NCBI RefSeq assembly: GCF_007858535.1
Contig: NZ_CP040174.1
Location: 2,170,001 to 2,234,000, forward strand
Source of the DNA: Arthrobacter sp. UKPF54-2
GTDB taxonomy: Bacteria > Actinomycetota > Actinomycetes > Actinomycetales > Micrococcaceae
Direction of reading: 5' to 3'
Length of the DNA stretch: 64,000 nt
In this document: positions 1 through 7,454 of the stretch, in pieces
Numbering within the stretch: position 1 is the first letter of the stretch
Layout: each line of letters starts with the position of its first letter
Position numbers and translations under genes: made by a program
The notes under the pieces: model-generated
Told to the model about the DNA's origin: nothing
Database searches by the model: none
What the model saw: only the letters and a program-made list of their open reading frames with translations

Positions 1-157
1 TCTCCGCGAGCAGAGCCGACTGCTGCTTCTCCATGGCAATACTGACGATTTGCTTCCCCGCGCGCACCTGCAGGTAGAACGTGCGCGCCCCCGGAAGGCC
101 AATGGTGCCGACGACGACCCGATCAGGCCAGGCAAACTCGTGAACACGTGTAGGCAT
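1..157 (-). CDS. DUF3090 family protein, N-terminal fragment
   Basis: Only the first 52 codons are inside the window; the gene continues to the left. The start MPTRVHEFAWPDRVVVGTIG and the following Gly-rich, PGARTFYLQ-type segment match my recollection of the DUF3090 family, which is restricted to actinobacteria and has no established biochemical role. It lies 24 bp downstream of the histidine phosphatase gene on the same strand, an association that is common in actinobacteria and often mentioned together with the mycothiol gene mshC. A TAAAAT box six bases before the ATG suggests its own leaderless transcript in addition to readthrough from the upstream gene. Function is unknown. Confidence 0.8.
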   Translation of the reverse strand, partial: MPTRVHEFAWPDRVVVGTIGLPGARTFYLQVRAGKQIVSIAMEKQQSALLAE

Positions 158-163
158 GTCAGT

Positions 164-169
164 ATTTTA
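164..169 (-). promoter_or_regulatory. Putative -10 box of a leaderless promoter for the DUF3090 gene
   Basis: On the minus strand TAAAAT is followed by exactly six bases (ACTGAC) and then the ATG at 157. There is no Shine-Dalgarno sequence. The same box-N6-start layout recurs at many genes in this window. Confidence 0.5.
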
Positions 170-181
170 GGCATATGAGGG

Positions 182-874
182 TCATGGCGCCTTCTGCCCT
201 GCGCCGCCGCCCACCGGCGCATCGCCAGCGTCGATGCCGTTCGCCAGCCACGAGAGATCTCCCGCGTCGGTATTGGTCGCATAGACGCTCGGTCGGGTGG
301 CGCCATAGCGCACGATCGATACCGAGGCGGGCCCCACGTTAATCCGCTGGAACAGGTCAAGGTGCATGCCCAGCGCGTCGGCGAGGACGGACTTGATGAT
401 GTCACCATGGCTCACCGCCACCCACACGGCCCCCGGCCCGTACTCGGCTTCGAAAGCTGCATCGTGGCGCCGGATTGCTGCCACCGAGCGGGCCTGCATC
501 GCGGCCATCGATTCACCGCCGGGAAAGACGACGGCGGACGGCTGAGACTGCACAACAGACCACAAATCCTCGGCAGCGAGGTCACTGAGCATGCGGCCCT
601 GCCACTGTCCGTAATCGCACTCGGTGAGATCGGGATCGACCGGGGCGGACGGCGTACCGGCCTGGCGATCAAGGATGAGCCGGGCCGTCTGCCGGCACCG
701 CTCAAGGGGGCTCGACACCACCCCGGCCAAGGGGACGGCCGCGAGCCGGTCTCCGGTCAGAGCCGCCTGATCGAGACCTACCTGGTCCAGCCCGACGCCG
801 GCTGCCCGGCCAGCCAGCATCCCGGAGGCATTGGCTGTGGTGCGGCCGTGCCGCACGAGAATTACTGTCGCCAT
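182..874 (-). CDS. Histidine phosphatase (phosphoglycerate mutase-like), MSMEG_4193 type
   Basis: A 230-residue member of the histidine phosphatase superfamily, which removes phosphate from small molecules through a phospho-histidine intermediate. Visible motifs are RHGRT at residues 8-12 with the catalytic His9, Arg59 in the SSPLERC segment, an acidic TECDYG segment near Glu85, and the second histidine, His156, in VSHGD. Length is normal for the branch. The DUF3090 gene follows at 24 bp on the same strand, a pairing typical of actinobacteria. Substrate is unknown; the pairing argues against an ordinary glycolytic mutase. The C-terminal 20 residues are Gly/Ala-rich and probably disordered. 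Confidence 0.85.
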   Translation of the reverse strand: MATVILVRHGRTTANASGMLAGRAAGVGLDQVGLDQAALTGDRLAAVPLAGVVSSPLERCRQTARLILDRQAGTPSAPVDPDLTECDYGQWQGRMLSDLAAEDLWSVVQSQPSAVVFPGGESMAAMQARSVAAIRRHDAAFEAEYGPGAVWVAVSHGDIIKSVLADALGMHLDLFQRINVGPASVSIVRYGATRPSVYATNTDAGDLSWLANGIDAGDAPVGGGAGQKAP

Positions 875-880
875 TCACCC

Positions 881-886
881 AGCCTA
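881..886 (-). promoter_or_regulatory. Putative -10 box, leaderless start of the histidine phosphatase
   Basis: On the minus strand TAGGCT lies six bases before the ATG at 874, leaving no space for a ribosome binding site. Confidence 0.5.
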
Positions 887-917
887 ACCACCCGCTACCA
901 CGGAGTTCCCTTCGGAC

Positions 918-1517
918 TCAATGTCCGGCGGCTGCGGCGGTTTGGCGTTCTGTCACGAAGGGACCCAGCAACGCCCTGAGGTGGGAGTGGACCTGTTCCA
1001 GCTGCTGGCCGGATTCGAGCATCCGGGTGCCGGCGTGGACGACGGAGTTGATCATCTCTGCGACCGACTCGGGGTCGGCAACGCCGAGTTCGGCGAGGGT
1101 CTCTATAAGGGGTTCCTGGAGCTGGCGGTGCATCCGGGTGGCTTGCTCGTCGAGTTCCGCACCCGGTGCCAGCGAGGCCAACGCCGCCCCGACGGCGTGC
1201 GCTCCTTCAGCGACGAGGTCCACGTTGGCCATCGCGTAGGCCAAAATGCGGTCCGCTTTGGTGGGGGCATCCGCCATGGCGCCGGTAACGCGTTCGGTCC
1301 AGCGCGGGAAAATGTCGCGGACCAGGGCCTGGAGCAGGTCCTGCCGGGAATCGAAGTACTGGTAGACGCTGGGTCTTGAGAGTCCTGCCCGCGAGGCGAC
1401 GTCGGCCATGGTCGGCGCTTCCGAGGTTTCCTGCAGAAGTTCGTGGGCAGCGTCCAGCAGTGCGCGCTCCTGTGCGGCGCGGTGTTCCGCGACGGTGGCG
1501 GCGCTAATTCTAGGCAT
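918..1517 (-). CDS. TetR/AcrR family transcriptional regulator
   Basis: A 199-residue one-component repressor. The N-terminal helix-turn-helix is clear at about residues 20-60 (TMADVASRAGLSRPSVYQYF followed by a DLLQAL helix); the remaining 140 residues are the usual variable, helical ligand-binding and dimerisation domain. It is the last gene of a permease-ATPase-regulator set transcribed leftwards, about 100 bp after the ATPase stop, and has its own AAAGGA ribosome binding site. By context it should repress the transporter operon; two matching palindromes lie upstream of the permease (3525-3561). The ligand is unknown. Confidence 0.85.
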   Translation of the reverse strand: MPRISAATVAEHRAAQERALLDAAHELLQETSEAPTMADVASRAGLSRPSVYQYFDSRQDLLQALVRDIFPRWTERVTGAMADAPTKADRILAYAMANVDLVAEGAHAVGAALASLAPGAELDEQATRMHRQLQEPLIETLAELGVADPESVAEMINSVVHAGTRMLESGQQLEQVHSHLRALLGPFVTERQTAAAAGH

Positions 1518-1566
1518 TGCGGGATCCTTTGACTCTGACTGGCCTACACATCAAGAGTACGGCGCG

Positions 1567-1597
1567 CGACGGCGGCCCGCTGAGCAGGCCGCCGTCG
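1567..1597. terminator. Stem-loop between the ABC ATPase and tetR
   Basis: Perfect 11-bp inverted repeat, arms at 1567-1577 and 1587-1597, with a 9-nt loop. There is no long T tract, so it may only partly terminate or may stabilise the transporter mRNA, lowering expression of the downstream regulator. Confidence 0.45.
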
Positions 1598-1618
1598 TCG
1601 TGCCCGGGGGATCGCCTG

Positions 1619-2350
1619 CTAGCGGGCCGGAGCCGGGGCGCCCAGACGGCCGTCCACCATTTCCACAACGCGGTCGCAGTAGCCGAGCACGTCGTGGTCG
1701 TGGGTGACCATGACGGTTGCGACACCGTGGTCGTGGCTTTGCCGGGCGAGGAGTTCCACGGCCTCCCGGCTGCGGGCCCGGTCCAGGGACGCGGTCGGTT
1801 CATCCACGAGAAGGAGTTTCGCCCCGGTGACGAGCGCCCGCGCGATGCCGATGCGCTGCCGTTCGCCGCCGGAGAGCTGGCCGGGACGGTTGGCGGCACG
1901 GTGGGCCATGCCGACGGATTCCAACAGGGCGACGGGATCGAAATTCTTCGGTCCGCCCGCAAGCCGGTTGACGAGCCGGAGTTGGTCCGCCGCGGTGAGG
2001 GCCGGGATGAGGTTGCCGGACTGGAAGACGAAGCCAATGTTCGCCAGCCGGAACGCAGCGCGTTTGCCCTGGCTCAGTTGGGAGAGGTCTTGGCCGTTGA
2101 CGCTGACCGTGCCGGAATCCGGGGAGGCGAGAGCGCCGGCAACCGCGAGCAGTGAGGATTTGCCGGAACCTGACGGCCCGACAATGGCCAGGAATTCCCC
2201 GGGGGCGACATCGAGGCTGACGTCATCCAGGGCTGCCACCTTGGTGTCGCCGTCGCCGAGTTCCATCACCGCGTGGCGGATGGACAGGACGGTGGTTCGG
2301 GGTGGGCCGGCGAGGCTTGCGCCGGCCGCCGTGAACGTGGGGTTGGTCAT
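1619..2350 (-). CDS. ABC transporter ATP-binding protein, LolD/MacB-like
   Basis: A 243-residue ABC ATPase that would power the FtsX-type permease encoded just upstream. Walker A GPSGSGKS is at 58-65, the signature LSGGERQ at 159-165, Walker B LLLVDEP at 179-185 and the switch histidine at 217. Its ATG overlaps the permease stop by four bases (ATGA), so the two are translationally coupled. This subfamily acts in export or mechanotransmission rather than uptake, and no binding protein is encoded nearby. The cargo is unknown; drug, lipid or peptide efflux is possible. Confidence 0.9.
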   Translation of the reverse strand: MTNPTFTAAGASLAGPPRTTVLSIRHAVMELGDGDTKVAALDDVSLDVAPGEFLAIVGPSGSGKSSLLAVAGALASPDSGTVSVNGQDLSQLSQGKRAAFRLANIGFVFQSGNLIPALTAADQLRLVNRLAGGPKNFDPVALLESVGMAHRAANRPGQLSGGERQRIGIARALVTGAKLLLVDEPTASLDRARSREAVELLARQSHDHGVATVMVTHDHDVLGYCDRVVEMVDGRLGAPAPAR

Positions 2351-3489
2351 CGCTGTCCTCCAAGGGCATTAAGCGGGTCGATGCGGGAAATACGGACCAC
2401 AGCCACAGCGGCACCGATCAGGCCCAGACCAATGGTGAGAGCCGTGGCAATGGCGATCGGTGCGGCCTCAAGGTCGAATGGCATGGCGTCAGGCATGGCG
2501 GCGCCCAGCCCTAGGCCGGCGGCCACGCCCAGTGCGGTGAATCCCACCAGCAGGATGGCGGCCTGGGCCAGGCCGTCCCGCAGCAGGTAGCCGGTAGAGG
2601 CCCCGATGGCCCGCAACACCGAGATTTCGTGCTTGCGTTGGATCGTCCACACGGTGAAGAACGCGCCGACTACCAGGGCGCAGATTGCGTAAAGGAAGAC
2701 CTGGATCATGCTCAGGGTCATGGTCTCGGCCTCATAGCCGGGAGATGCGTTGAATGCGGCGGACAGTGATTTGCTGGACGTTCCGGCCGAAGCATCGCCG
2801 GCGGCGAGGTCCAGCTTGGCGCCGGACTTCGCCTGGATTGCAAGGACACTCGCTGTATCAAACGTGAGCGCGGACAATTGTGCGGCGCTCGGGGCTCCGG
2901 AGGCGGCCTGGCCGGAGGCGATCAGCTGCCAGGTTTTCAAGGGCAGGTAGGCGACGTCGACGTGCCCGAAGGTGGCCTGCCCTTCGGTGAAGCCAACAAC
3001 CTTAAGCTTCGTGCCGATCCGGTCCAGGGTCACAACCGTGCCGAGTTCGATGCCTTCAGCCTTTGCGGTCGAAGACACAACAATGCCGTCAGCTTCTGCG
3101 AGTGCGGTGCCTGCGGAGCGGGACGGTTCCAGGAAGGAACCGGGCTCGACTCCGAAAAGCGTGAGGTCGATCTGCTTGCCGGAATCGGTGGTGGCGTTGG
3201 CCATTCCGACGCCCATTTTCTCGGCGGCGGCCACGCCAGCTACACCGCGCCAGGTGTTGAGCTGCTGGTCATCAATGACGGAGCGGGAGAAGGCGTTGTC
3301 GGTCTTGGTGCCCTGGTCGAAGGCGACAGCGGTCACGGGCATCGATTTGAGGCCGGACACGCCGTCGTTGACGAGGCCCGAGGAAAGGCCGGAGAGCATC
3401 ACCATCAGTACGGCGATGAGGGCAATGACACCGCCCATCAGGCTGAAGCGGCCACGCGCGAAGATCAATTCGCGGAGTGCAAGGAACAT
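2347..3489 (-). CDS. ABC transporter permease, FtsX/MacB type
   Basis: A 380-residue membrane protein with the usual layout: one N-terminal membrane segment (about residues 15-36), an extracytoplasmic domain of roughly 220 residues, and three hydrophobic segments in the last 125 residues, including the FtsX-type cytoplasmic stretch WTIQRKHEISVLRAIGAS. It is first in the permease-ATPase-TetR operon and should work as a homodimer with the ATPase. Two 15-bp palindromes centred 22 bp apart lie 36-72 bp upstream of its ATG and are probable binding sites for the operon's TetR protein. Confidence 0.88.
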   Translation of the reverse strand: MFLALRELIFARGRFSLMGGVIALIAVLMVMLSGLSSGLVNDGVSGLKSMPVTAVAFDQGTKTDNAFSRSVIDDQQLNTWRGVAGVAAAEKMGVGMANATTDSGKQIDLTLFGVEPGSFLEPSRSAGTALAEADGIVVSSTAKAEGIELGTVVTLDRIGTKLKVVGFTEGQATFGHVDVAYLPLKTWQLIASGQAASGAPSAAQLSALTFDTASVLAIQAKSGAKLDLAAGDASAGTSSKSLSAAFNASPGYEAETMTLSMIQVFLYAICALVVGAFFTVWTIQRKHEISVLRAIGASTGYLLRDGLAQAAILLVGFTALGVAAGLGLGAAMPDAMPFDLEAAPIAIATALTIGLGLIGAAVAVVRISRIDPLNALGGQR

Positions 3490-3524
3490 TGGAGTCCTAA
3501 GTTGGAGTGGGGGATCGACGGTTA

Positions 3525-3561
3525 CTGACGCGATGTCAGCATCTTGCCGACAGTTTGTCAG
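3525..3561 (-). promoter_or_regulatory. Putative double TetR operator upstream of the ABC exporter
   Basis: Two 15-bp imperfect palindromes occupy 3525-3539 and 3547-3561. Read on the minus strand they are CTGACATCGCGTCAG and CTGACAAACTGTCGG, sharing CTGACAnnnYGTCRG. Their centres are 22 bp apart, about two helical turns, so two dimers could bind the same face. They sit where the promoter of the permease-ATPase-tetR operon should be. The assignment to TetR is inference from position and symmetry. Confidence 0.55.
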
Positions 3562-3861
3562 GAAAACGTTGACGTTTCAAATCCCGGCCGGCGCAGCAGG
3601 CCGTGCAGATCTGAAGGCGCTGACTGAGCCCCGGCGGCGGTGCAGGCGGCCCGGTAATTTCCGGTTAACTCGAAAAGCCCCGATTCGCATGAATCAGGGC
3701 TTTTGCTGCAAATCGTCCTTATCCCGGAGTTCCGCATCCGTCAATGAATTTCGACAAAATTTACTTAACGAACCCGCCGATTGTTGCAGCTCGATAACGA
3801 ACTATATCTGCGGTCAACTTTCCTGCCGTTCCGCCCCGTCGTGGGTTTACGCTTCATGCCA
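3562..3861. other. Divergent intergenic region between the exporter and peptide importer 1
   Basis: Part of a 465-bp gap between divergent genes. It holds a terminator-like hairpin (3673-3704) and an AT-richer stretch at about 3700-3810 that probably contains the importer promoter. I could not assign a convincing -35/-10 pair and see no coding signature. Confidence 0.5.
3673..3704. terminator. Terminator-like hairpin between divergent genes
   Basis: AAAAGCCC-C-GATTC, a four-base loop GCAT, then GAATC-A-GGGCTTTT: a 14-position stem with one C/A mismatch, A-rich on one side and T-rich on the other, so it could terminate transcription in either direction. Both neighbouring annotated genes point away from it, so what it would terminate is unclear. 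Confidence 0.5.
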
Positions 3862-3877
3862 TGTGAGACGCGCCACA
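3862..3877 (+). promoter_or_regulatory. CRP/GlxR-like 16-mer upstream of peptide-binding protein 1
   Basis: TGTGAGACGCGCCACA matches the CRP-family pattern TGTGA-N6-TCACA with one mismatch. It ends 78 bp before the start codon; a comparable site precedes the second peptide-binding protein by 79 bp. The right half also forms a hairpin arm: CCACACT at 3873-3879 pairs with AGTGTGG at 3891-3897, so an RNA role is an alternative. Confidence 0.4.
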
Positions 3878-3954
3878 CTGCCGCTGGGGGAGTGTGGGCG
3901 TCTGTCTGGTGCCTACGGCGCCGGTCTCATCCACCACAGAAACAAGGAGGCGGA

Positions 3955-5736
3955 ATGCGCTTCGGTCGTATTTCCAAAGCAGTGGGGGTCGCGGCGGCAG
4001 CTGCGCTCGCGCTGAGTGCCTGCGCCGGCAACAGCGGCGGGACAACCCCGCCGTCGTCTGCCGCGGCCGGCAAAACTGGCGGCTCGGCAACGGTCGTGGA
4101 GGTTAACGCGTTCAACACGTTCAACCCCAACACCGCTGACGGCAACACTGACATCAACTCGAAGATCAGCTACGCCACCCACTCGGGGTTCTACTACATC
4201 GACAACAAGCTGAACGTTGTACGCAACGAGAAGTTCGGCAAGATGGAAAAGACCTCGGACAACCCGCTGACGGTCAAGTACACCATCAACGAGGGTGTGA
4301 AATGGTCTGACGGCACTCCTGTCACCGCCGCCGACCTCCTGCTGCAGTGGGCCGCCTTCTCCGGGTACTACGACGATGCCGATGCGGAAGCAAAGACCGG
4401 AACGTCCTACTTCTCCTACGCCGGCGACCCGACCGGCATCGCGCTGACCGACTTCCCGGAAATGGGCGCCGACGGCCGCTCCATGACCATCAAGTACTCC
4501 AAACCGTTCGCTGACTGGGAAATCGCCCTGGGCGGCCCCGGCATCGACATCCCGGCACACGTACTCGCCAAGAAGGCCGGCCTGGCCGACACCAAGGCGT
4601 TCACCGACCTGCTCAAGGGTCTGCCGCGCGGCGACGCCAAGGCTCCGAAGCCGGAAAACGCACAGCTGAAGGCAATGGCCGAGATGTGGAACACCGGCTT
4701 CGACACCAAGACGCTGCCGGCGGACCCGAGCCTGTACCTGTCCAATGGTCCGTTCATCGTCAAGAGCGTCAACCAGGACCAGTCCCTCACCATGGTCCGG
4801 AACAAGGACTACAAGTGGGGTCCGGAAGCCAAGCTGGACGAGATCACGGTCCGCTACATCGGTGAGGCTCCCGCCCAGGTCCAGGCGCTGAAGAACGGCG
4901 AAGCGGACATCATCGCTCCGCAGGCTTCCGCCGACACGGTGGAGCAGCTGAAGGCACTGCAGAGCCAGGGCGTCACGGTGGAGGTCGGCAACCAGCTCTC
5001 CTACGACCACATCGACCTGAACTACAGCGGCCCGTTCGCCGACAAGAACGTCCGCGAGGCGTTCATGAAGGCCGTTCCGCGCAAGGACATCGTCGACAAG
5101 ATCGTCAAGAAGCTTGACGACAAGGCAGCGCCGCTGGACTCGCAGCTGTTCGTCCCGGACCAGGCCCCCTACGCCGACTCGGTCAAGGGCAACGGTTCCT
5201 CCGCGTACAAGGATGTCGACATCGAGGGCGCCAAGAAGCTCCTCAACGGTGCCACCCCCGAAGTCCGCATCATGTACAACAAGGACAACCCCAACCGCGT
5301 TGACGCTTTCTCGCTGATCCGCGAATCCGCCACGAAGGCCGGCTTCAAGATTGTCGACGGCGGCCTCGGCAAGTCTGACTGGGGCAAGGCCCTGGGCAAG
5401 GGTGGCTACGACGCCACCATCTTCGGCTGGATCAACTCGGGCGTGGGCGTCTCCGGCGTTCCGCAGATCTTCAAGTCCGGCAACGATTCCAACTTCAACA
5501 AGTTCACCGATCCCGAGGCCGACAAGCTGATGGATGAACTGATTGTCACCACCGACAAGAGCAAGCAGGACGGCATCATCACGCGGATCGACAAGAAGAT
5601 CTGGGATTCCGCCTACGGCCTGCCGCTGTTCCAGGCAGTCGGCGTGGACGCCTACAGCGACCGCGTCACCGGCGTCAAGTACATGCCGAACCAGACCGGT
5701 GTCTGGTGGAACTTCTGGGAGTGGGCACAGAAGTAG
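3955..5736 (+). CDS. Peptide/oligopeptide ABC transporter substrate-binding lipoprotein (importer 1)
   Basis: A 593-residue family 5 extracellular solute-binding protein (Opp/Dpp type). The chosen ATG has an excellent AAGGAGG ribosome binding site and opens a lipoprotein signal peptide, MRFGRISKAVG... ending in LSAC, with the lipidated Cys near residue 22. Further upstream in-frame starts would spoil the signal peptide. The mature part has the SBP_bac_5 features YTINEGVKWSDGTPVTAADL and a late LSYDHIDLNYSGPFADKNVREAF segment. It is the first gene of importer 1; a strong terminator-like hairpin follows it, which fits the need for excess binding protein over permease. Peptide specificity is not visible. 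Confidence 0.92.
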   Translation: MRFGRISKAVGVAAAAALALSACAGNSGGTTPPSSAAAGKTGGSATVVEVNAFNTFNPNTADGNTDINSKISYATHSGFYYIDNKLNVVRNEKFGKMEKTSDNPLTVKYTINEGVKWSDGTPVTAADLLLQWAAFSGYYDDADAEAKTGTSYFSYAGDPTGIALTDFPEMGADGRSMTIKYSKPFADWEIALGGPGIDIPAHVLAKKAGLADTKAFTDLLKGLPRGDAKAPKPENAQLKAMAEMWNTGFDTKTLPADPSLYLSNGPFIVKSVNQDQSLTMVRNKDYKWGPEAKLDEITVRYIGEAPAQVQALKNGEADIIAPQASADTVEQLKALQSQGVTVEVGNQLSYDHIDLNYSGPFADKNVREAFMKAVPRKDIVDKIVKKLDDKAAPLDSQLFVPDQAPYADSVKGNGSSAYKDVDIEGAKKLLNGATPEVRIMYNKDNPNRVDAFSLIRESATKAGFKIVDGGLGKSDWGKALGKGGYDATIFGWINSGVGVSGVPQIFKSGNDSNFNKFTDPEADKLMDELIVTTDKSKQDGIITRIDKKIWDSAYGLPLFQAVGVDAYSDRVTGVKYMPNQTGVWWNFWEWAQK

Positions 5737-5765
5737 CCGACGACCGCAAGTAACACTTGCTAGCT

Positions 5766-5805
5766 AAAGGCGTCGGGACCACGGCTTTACGGTCCCGGCG
5801 CCTTT
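5766..5805. terminator. Strong stem-loop after peptide-binding protein 1
   Basis: Perfect 15-bp stem (one G-T pair), arms at 5766-5780 and 5791-5805, AAA at the 5' foot and TTT at the 3' foot, 10-nt loop. It lies between the binding-protein and permease genes and probably acts as a partial terminator or mRNA stabiliser. Confidence 0.75.
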
Positions 5806-5912
5806 CTAGCGGCACCCCGATGGCTTGGCCGGCCCGAACCCCTGCGGCAGCCGGCCGAACTCTGCGACCGGTCCTGGCAATCCCTGGGCCCGAATACCGA
5901 GGTTGTACTCCC

Positions 5913-7454
5913 ATGGTGACTTACATAGTCCGGCGGCTCATGACAGCCGCCCTCATTCTTCTCGGCGCCTCCTTTTTGGTGTATCTCCTGACAGCGGCGT
6001 CCGGAGACCCCCTCGAGGAATTCCGCACCAACAACTCCCCGCAAAAACAGGCGCTGATGGACGCGCGCACGGAGTTGCTGCAGCTGGACGTCCCGGCCCC
6101 CGTCCGCTACTTCCGCTGGCTCGGCGGCGCGGCCCAGTGCCTCATCCCGTTCGCCAACTCCTGTGACCTCGGCAAGAACATCGCCGGCCAGCCCGTCACC
6201 GACGCGCTCGGCCACGCGCTTGTCCAGACCCTGACGCTGGTCACCGGCGCCACGGTGCTTGCCATCCTGATCGGCATCACGCTGGGCATCATTACGGCCC
6301 TGCGCCAGTACAGCACGCTGGACTACGGCGTCACGTTCATGGCCTTCCTCTTCTTCTCGCTGCCGATCTTCTGGGTCGCCGTCCTGCTCAAGGAGTTCGG
6401 CGCCATCGGCTTCAACGACTTCCTGCGGAACCCTGACGTGCCGTTGCCCACGGCCCTGGGGATCGGTCTGGGACTGGGCTTCGTGGTCGCCGTCGCGGCC
6501 GGCGGTGCCGCAAGGCGGCGCCTGATCATGGGCGGCGCCGTCTTCGCCTTCGTCAGCGCCGTCCTCCTCTACTTCTCCGCGACCGAGTGGTTCAAGACGC
6601 CAGGGCTCGGCCCTGTGGTCATCGCCATTGCCGGCGTCGGCATCGCCTTCGCCGTCACCCTGCTCTCCGCCGGACTCAAGAACCGCAAGGCGCTGCAGTC
6701 GGCACTGATCGCCGTCGGCGTCGGCGTGATCCTGTATTTCATCCTCCAGCCGCTGCTGGACGAGGCAACGTTCCTGATGGTCGTGCTGCTGGCGGTCGCC
6801 TTCGTGCTGGTGGGCCTGGGGATCGGGTACGTGATGGGGGGCTACGACCGCGGCCAGTCTATGCGGGCCGCCGCCATCACCTCGTTCCTGGTCGGATTCC
6901 TGATCGTGCTGGACCGCTATATGCAGGCCTGGCCGAGCTACTTCAACAACAGCCGCGTGCGGGGCCGGCCGATCGCGACCATTGGCGCCAACACCCCGAA
7001 CATCGAGGGCGACTTCTGGGTCCTCGGCCTGGATTCCTTCACCCACCTGATCCTGCCGACCATGGCACTGATTCTCATTTCACTCGCCAGCTACACCCGG
7101 TTCACCCGTGCCTCGATGCTGGAAATCATGAACATGGACTACATCCGGACGGCGCGTGCCAAGGGCGTCTCCGAACGCACCGTCGTGATGCGCCACGCCT
7201 TCCGCAACGCGCTGATCCCCATCGCCACTATCGTCGCCTTCGACATCGGCGGCCTGATCGGCGGTGCCGTCATCACGGAATCGGTCTTCTCCGTCCGGGG
7301 CATGGGTTTCCTCTTCCTGGACGGCATCACCCACATCGACCCCAACCCGGTCATGGGCGTCTTCCTCTGTGTGGCCATCACGGCCATGGGTTTCAATCTC
7401 ATTGCGGACCTCGCGTACTCCGCACTTGATCCGCGCGTAAGGGTAAAAGCATGA
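5913..7454 (+). CDS. Peptide ABC transporter permease, DppB/OppB type, enlarged (importer 1)
   Basis: A 513-residue inner-membrane permease. Residues 1-170 and 370-513 match the usual DppB architecture, including the conserved cytoplasmic ATPase-contact loop at about 410-440 (DYIRTARAKGVSERTVVMRH). Between them, residues about 178-340 add roughly 160 residues with five or six extra hydrophobic segments that ordinary family members of 310-340 residues lack. I chose the ATG at 5913 because MVTYIVRRLMTAALILLG is the standard N terminus; a GTG directly follows, so the start could be one codon later. It is translationally coupled (ATGA) to the second permease gene. Confidence 0.88.
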   Translation: MVTYIVRRLMTAALILLGASFLVYLLTAASGDPLEEFRTNNSPQKQALMDARTELLQLDVPAPVRYFRWLGGAAQCLIPFANSCDLGKNIAGQPVTDALGHALVQTLTLVTGATVLAILIGITLGIITALRQYSTLDYGVTFMAFLFFSLPIFWVAVLLKEFGAIGFNDFLRNPDVPLPTALGIGLGLGFVVAVAAGGAARRRLIMGGAVFAFVSAVLLYFSATEWFKTPGLGPVVIAIAGVGIAFAVTLLSAGLKNRKALQSALIAVGVGVILYFILQPLLDEATFLMVVLLAVAFVLVGLGIGYVMGGYDRGQSMRAAAITSFLVGFLIVLDRYMQAWPSYFNNSRVRGRPIATIGANTPNIEGDFWVLGLDSFTHLILPTMALILISLASYTRFTRASMLEIMNMDYIRTARAKGVSERTVVMRHAFRNALIPIATIVAFDIGGLIGGAVITESVFSVRGMGFLFLDGITHIDPNPVMGVFLCVAITAMGFNLIADLAYSALDPRVRVKA

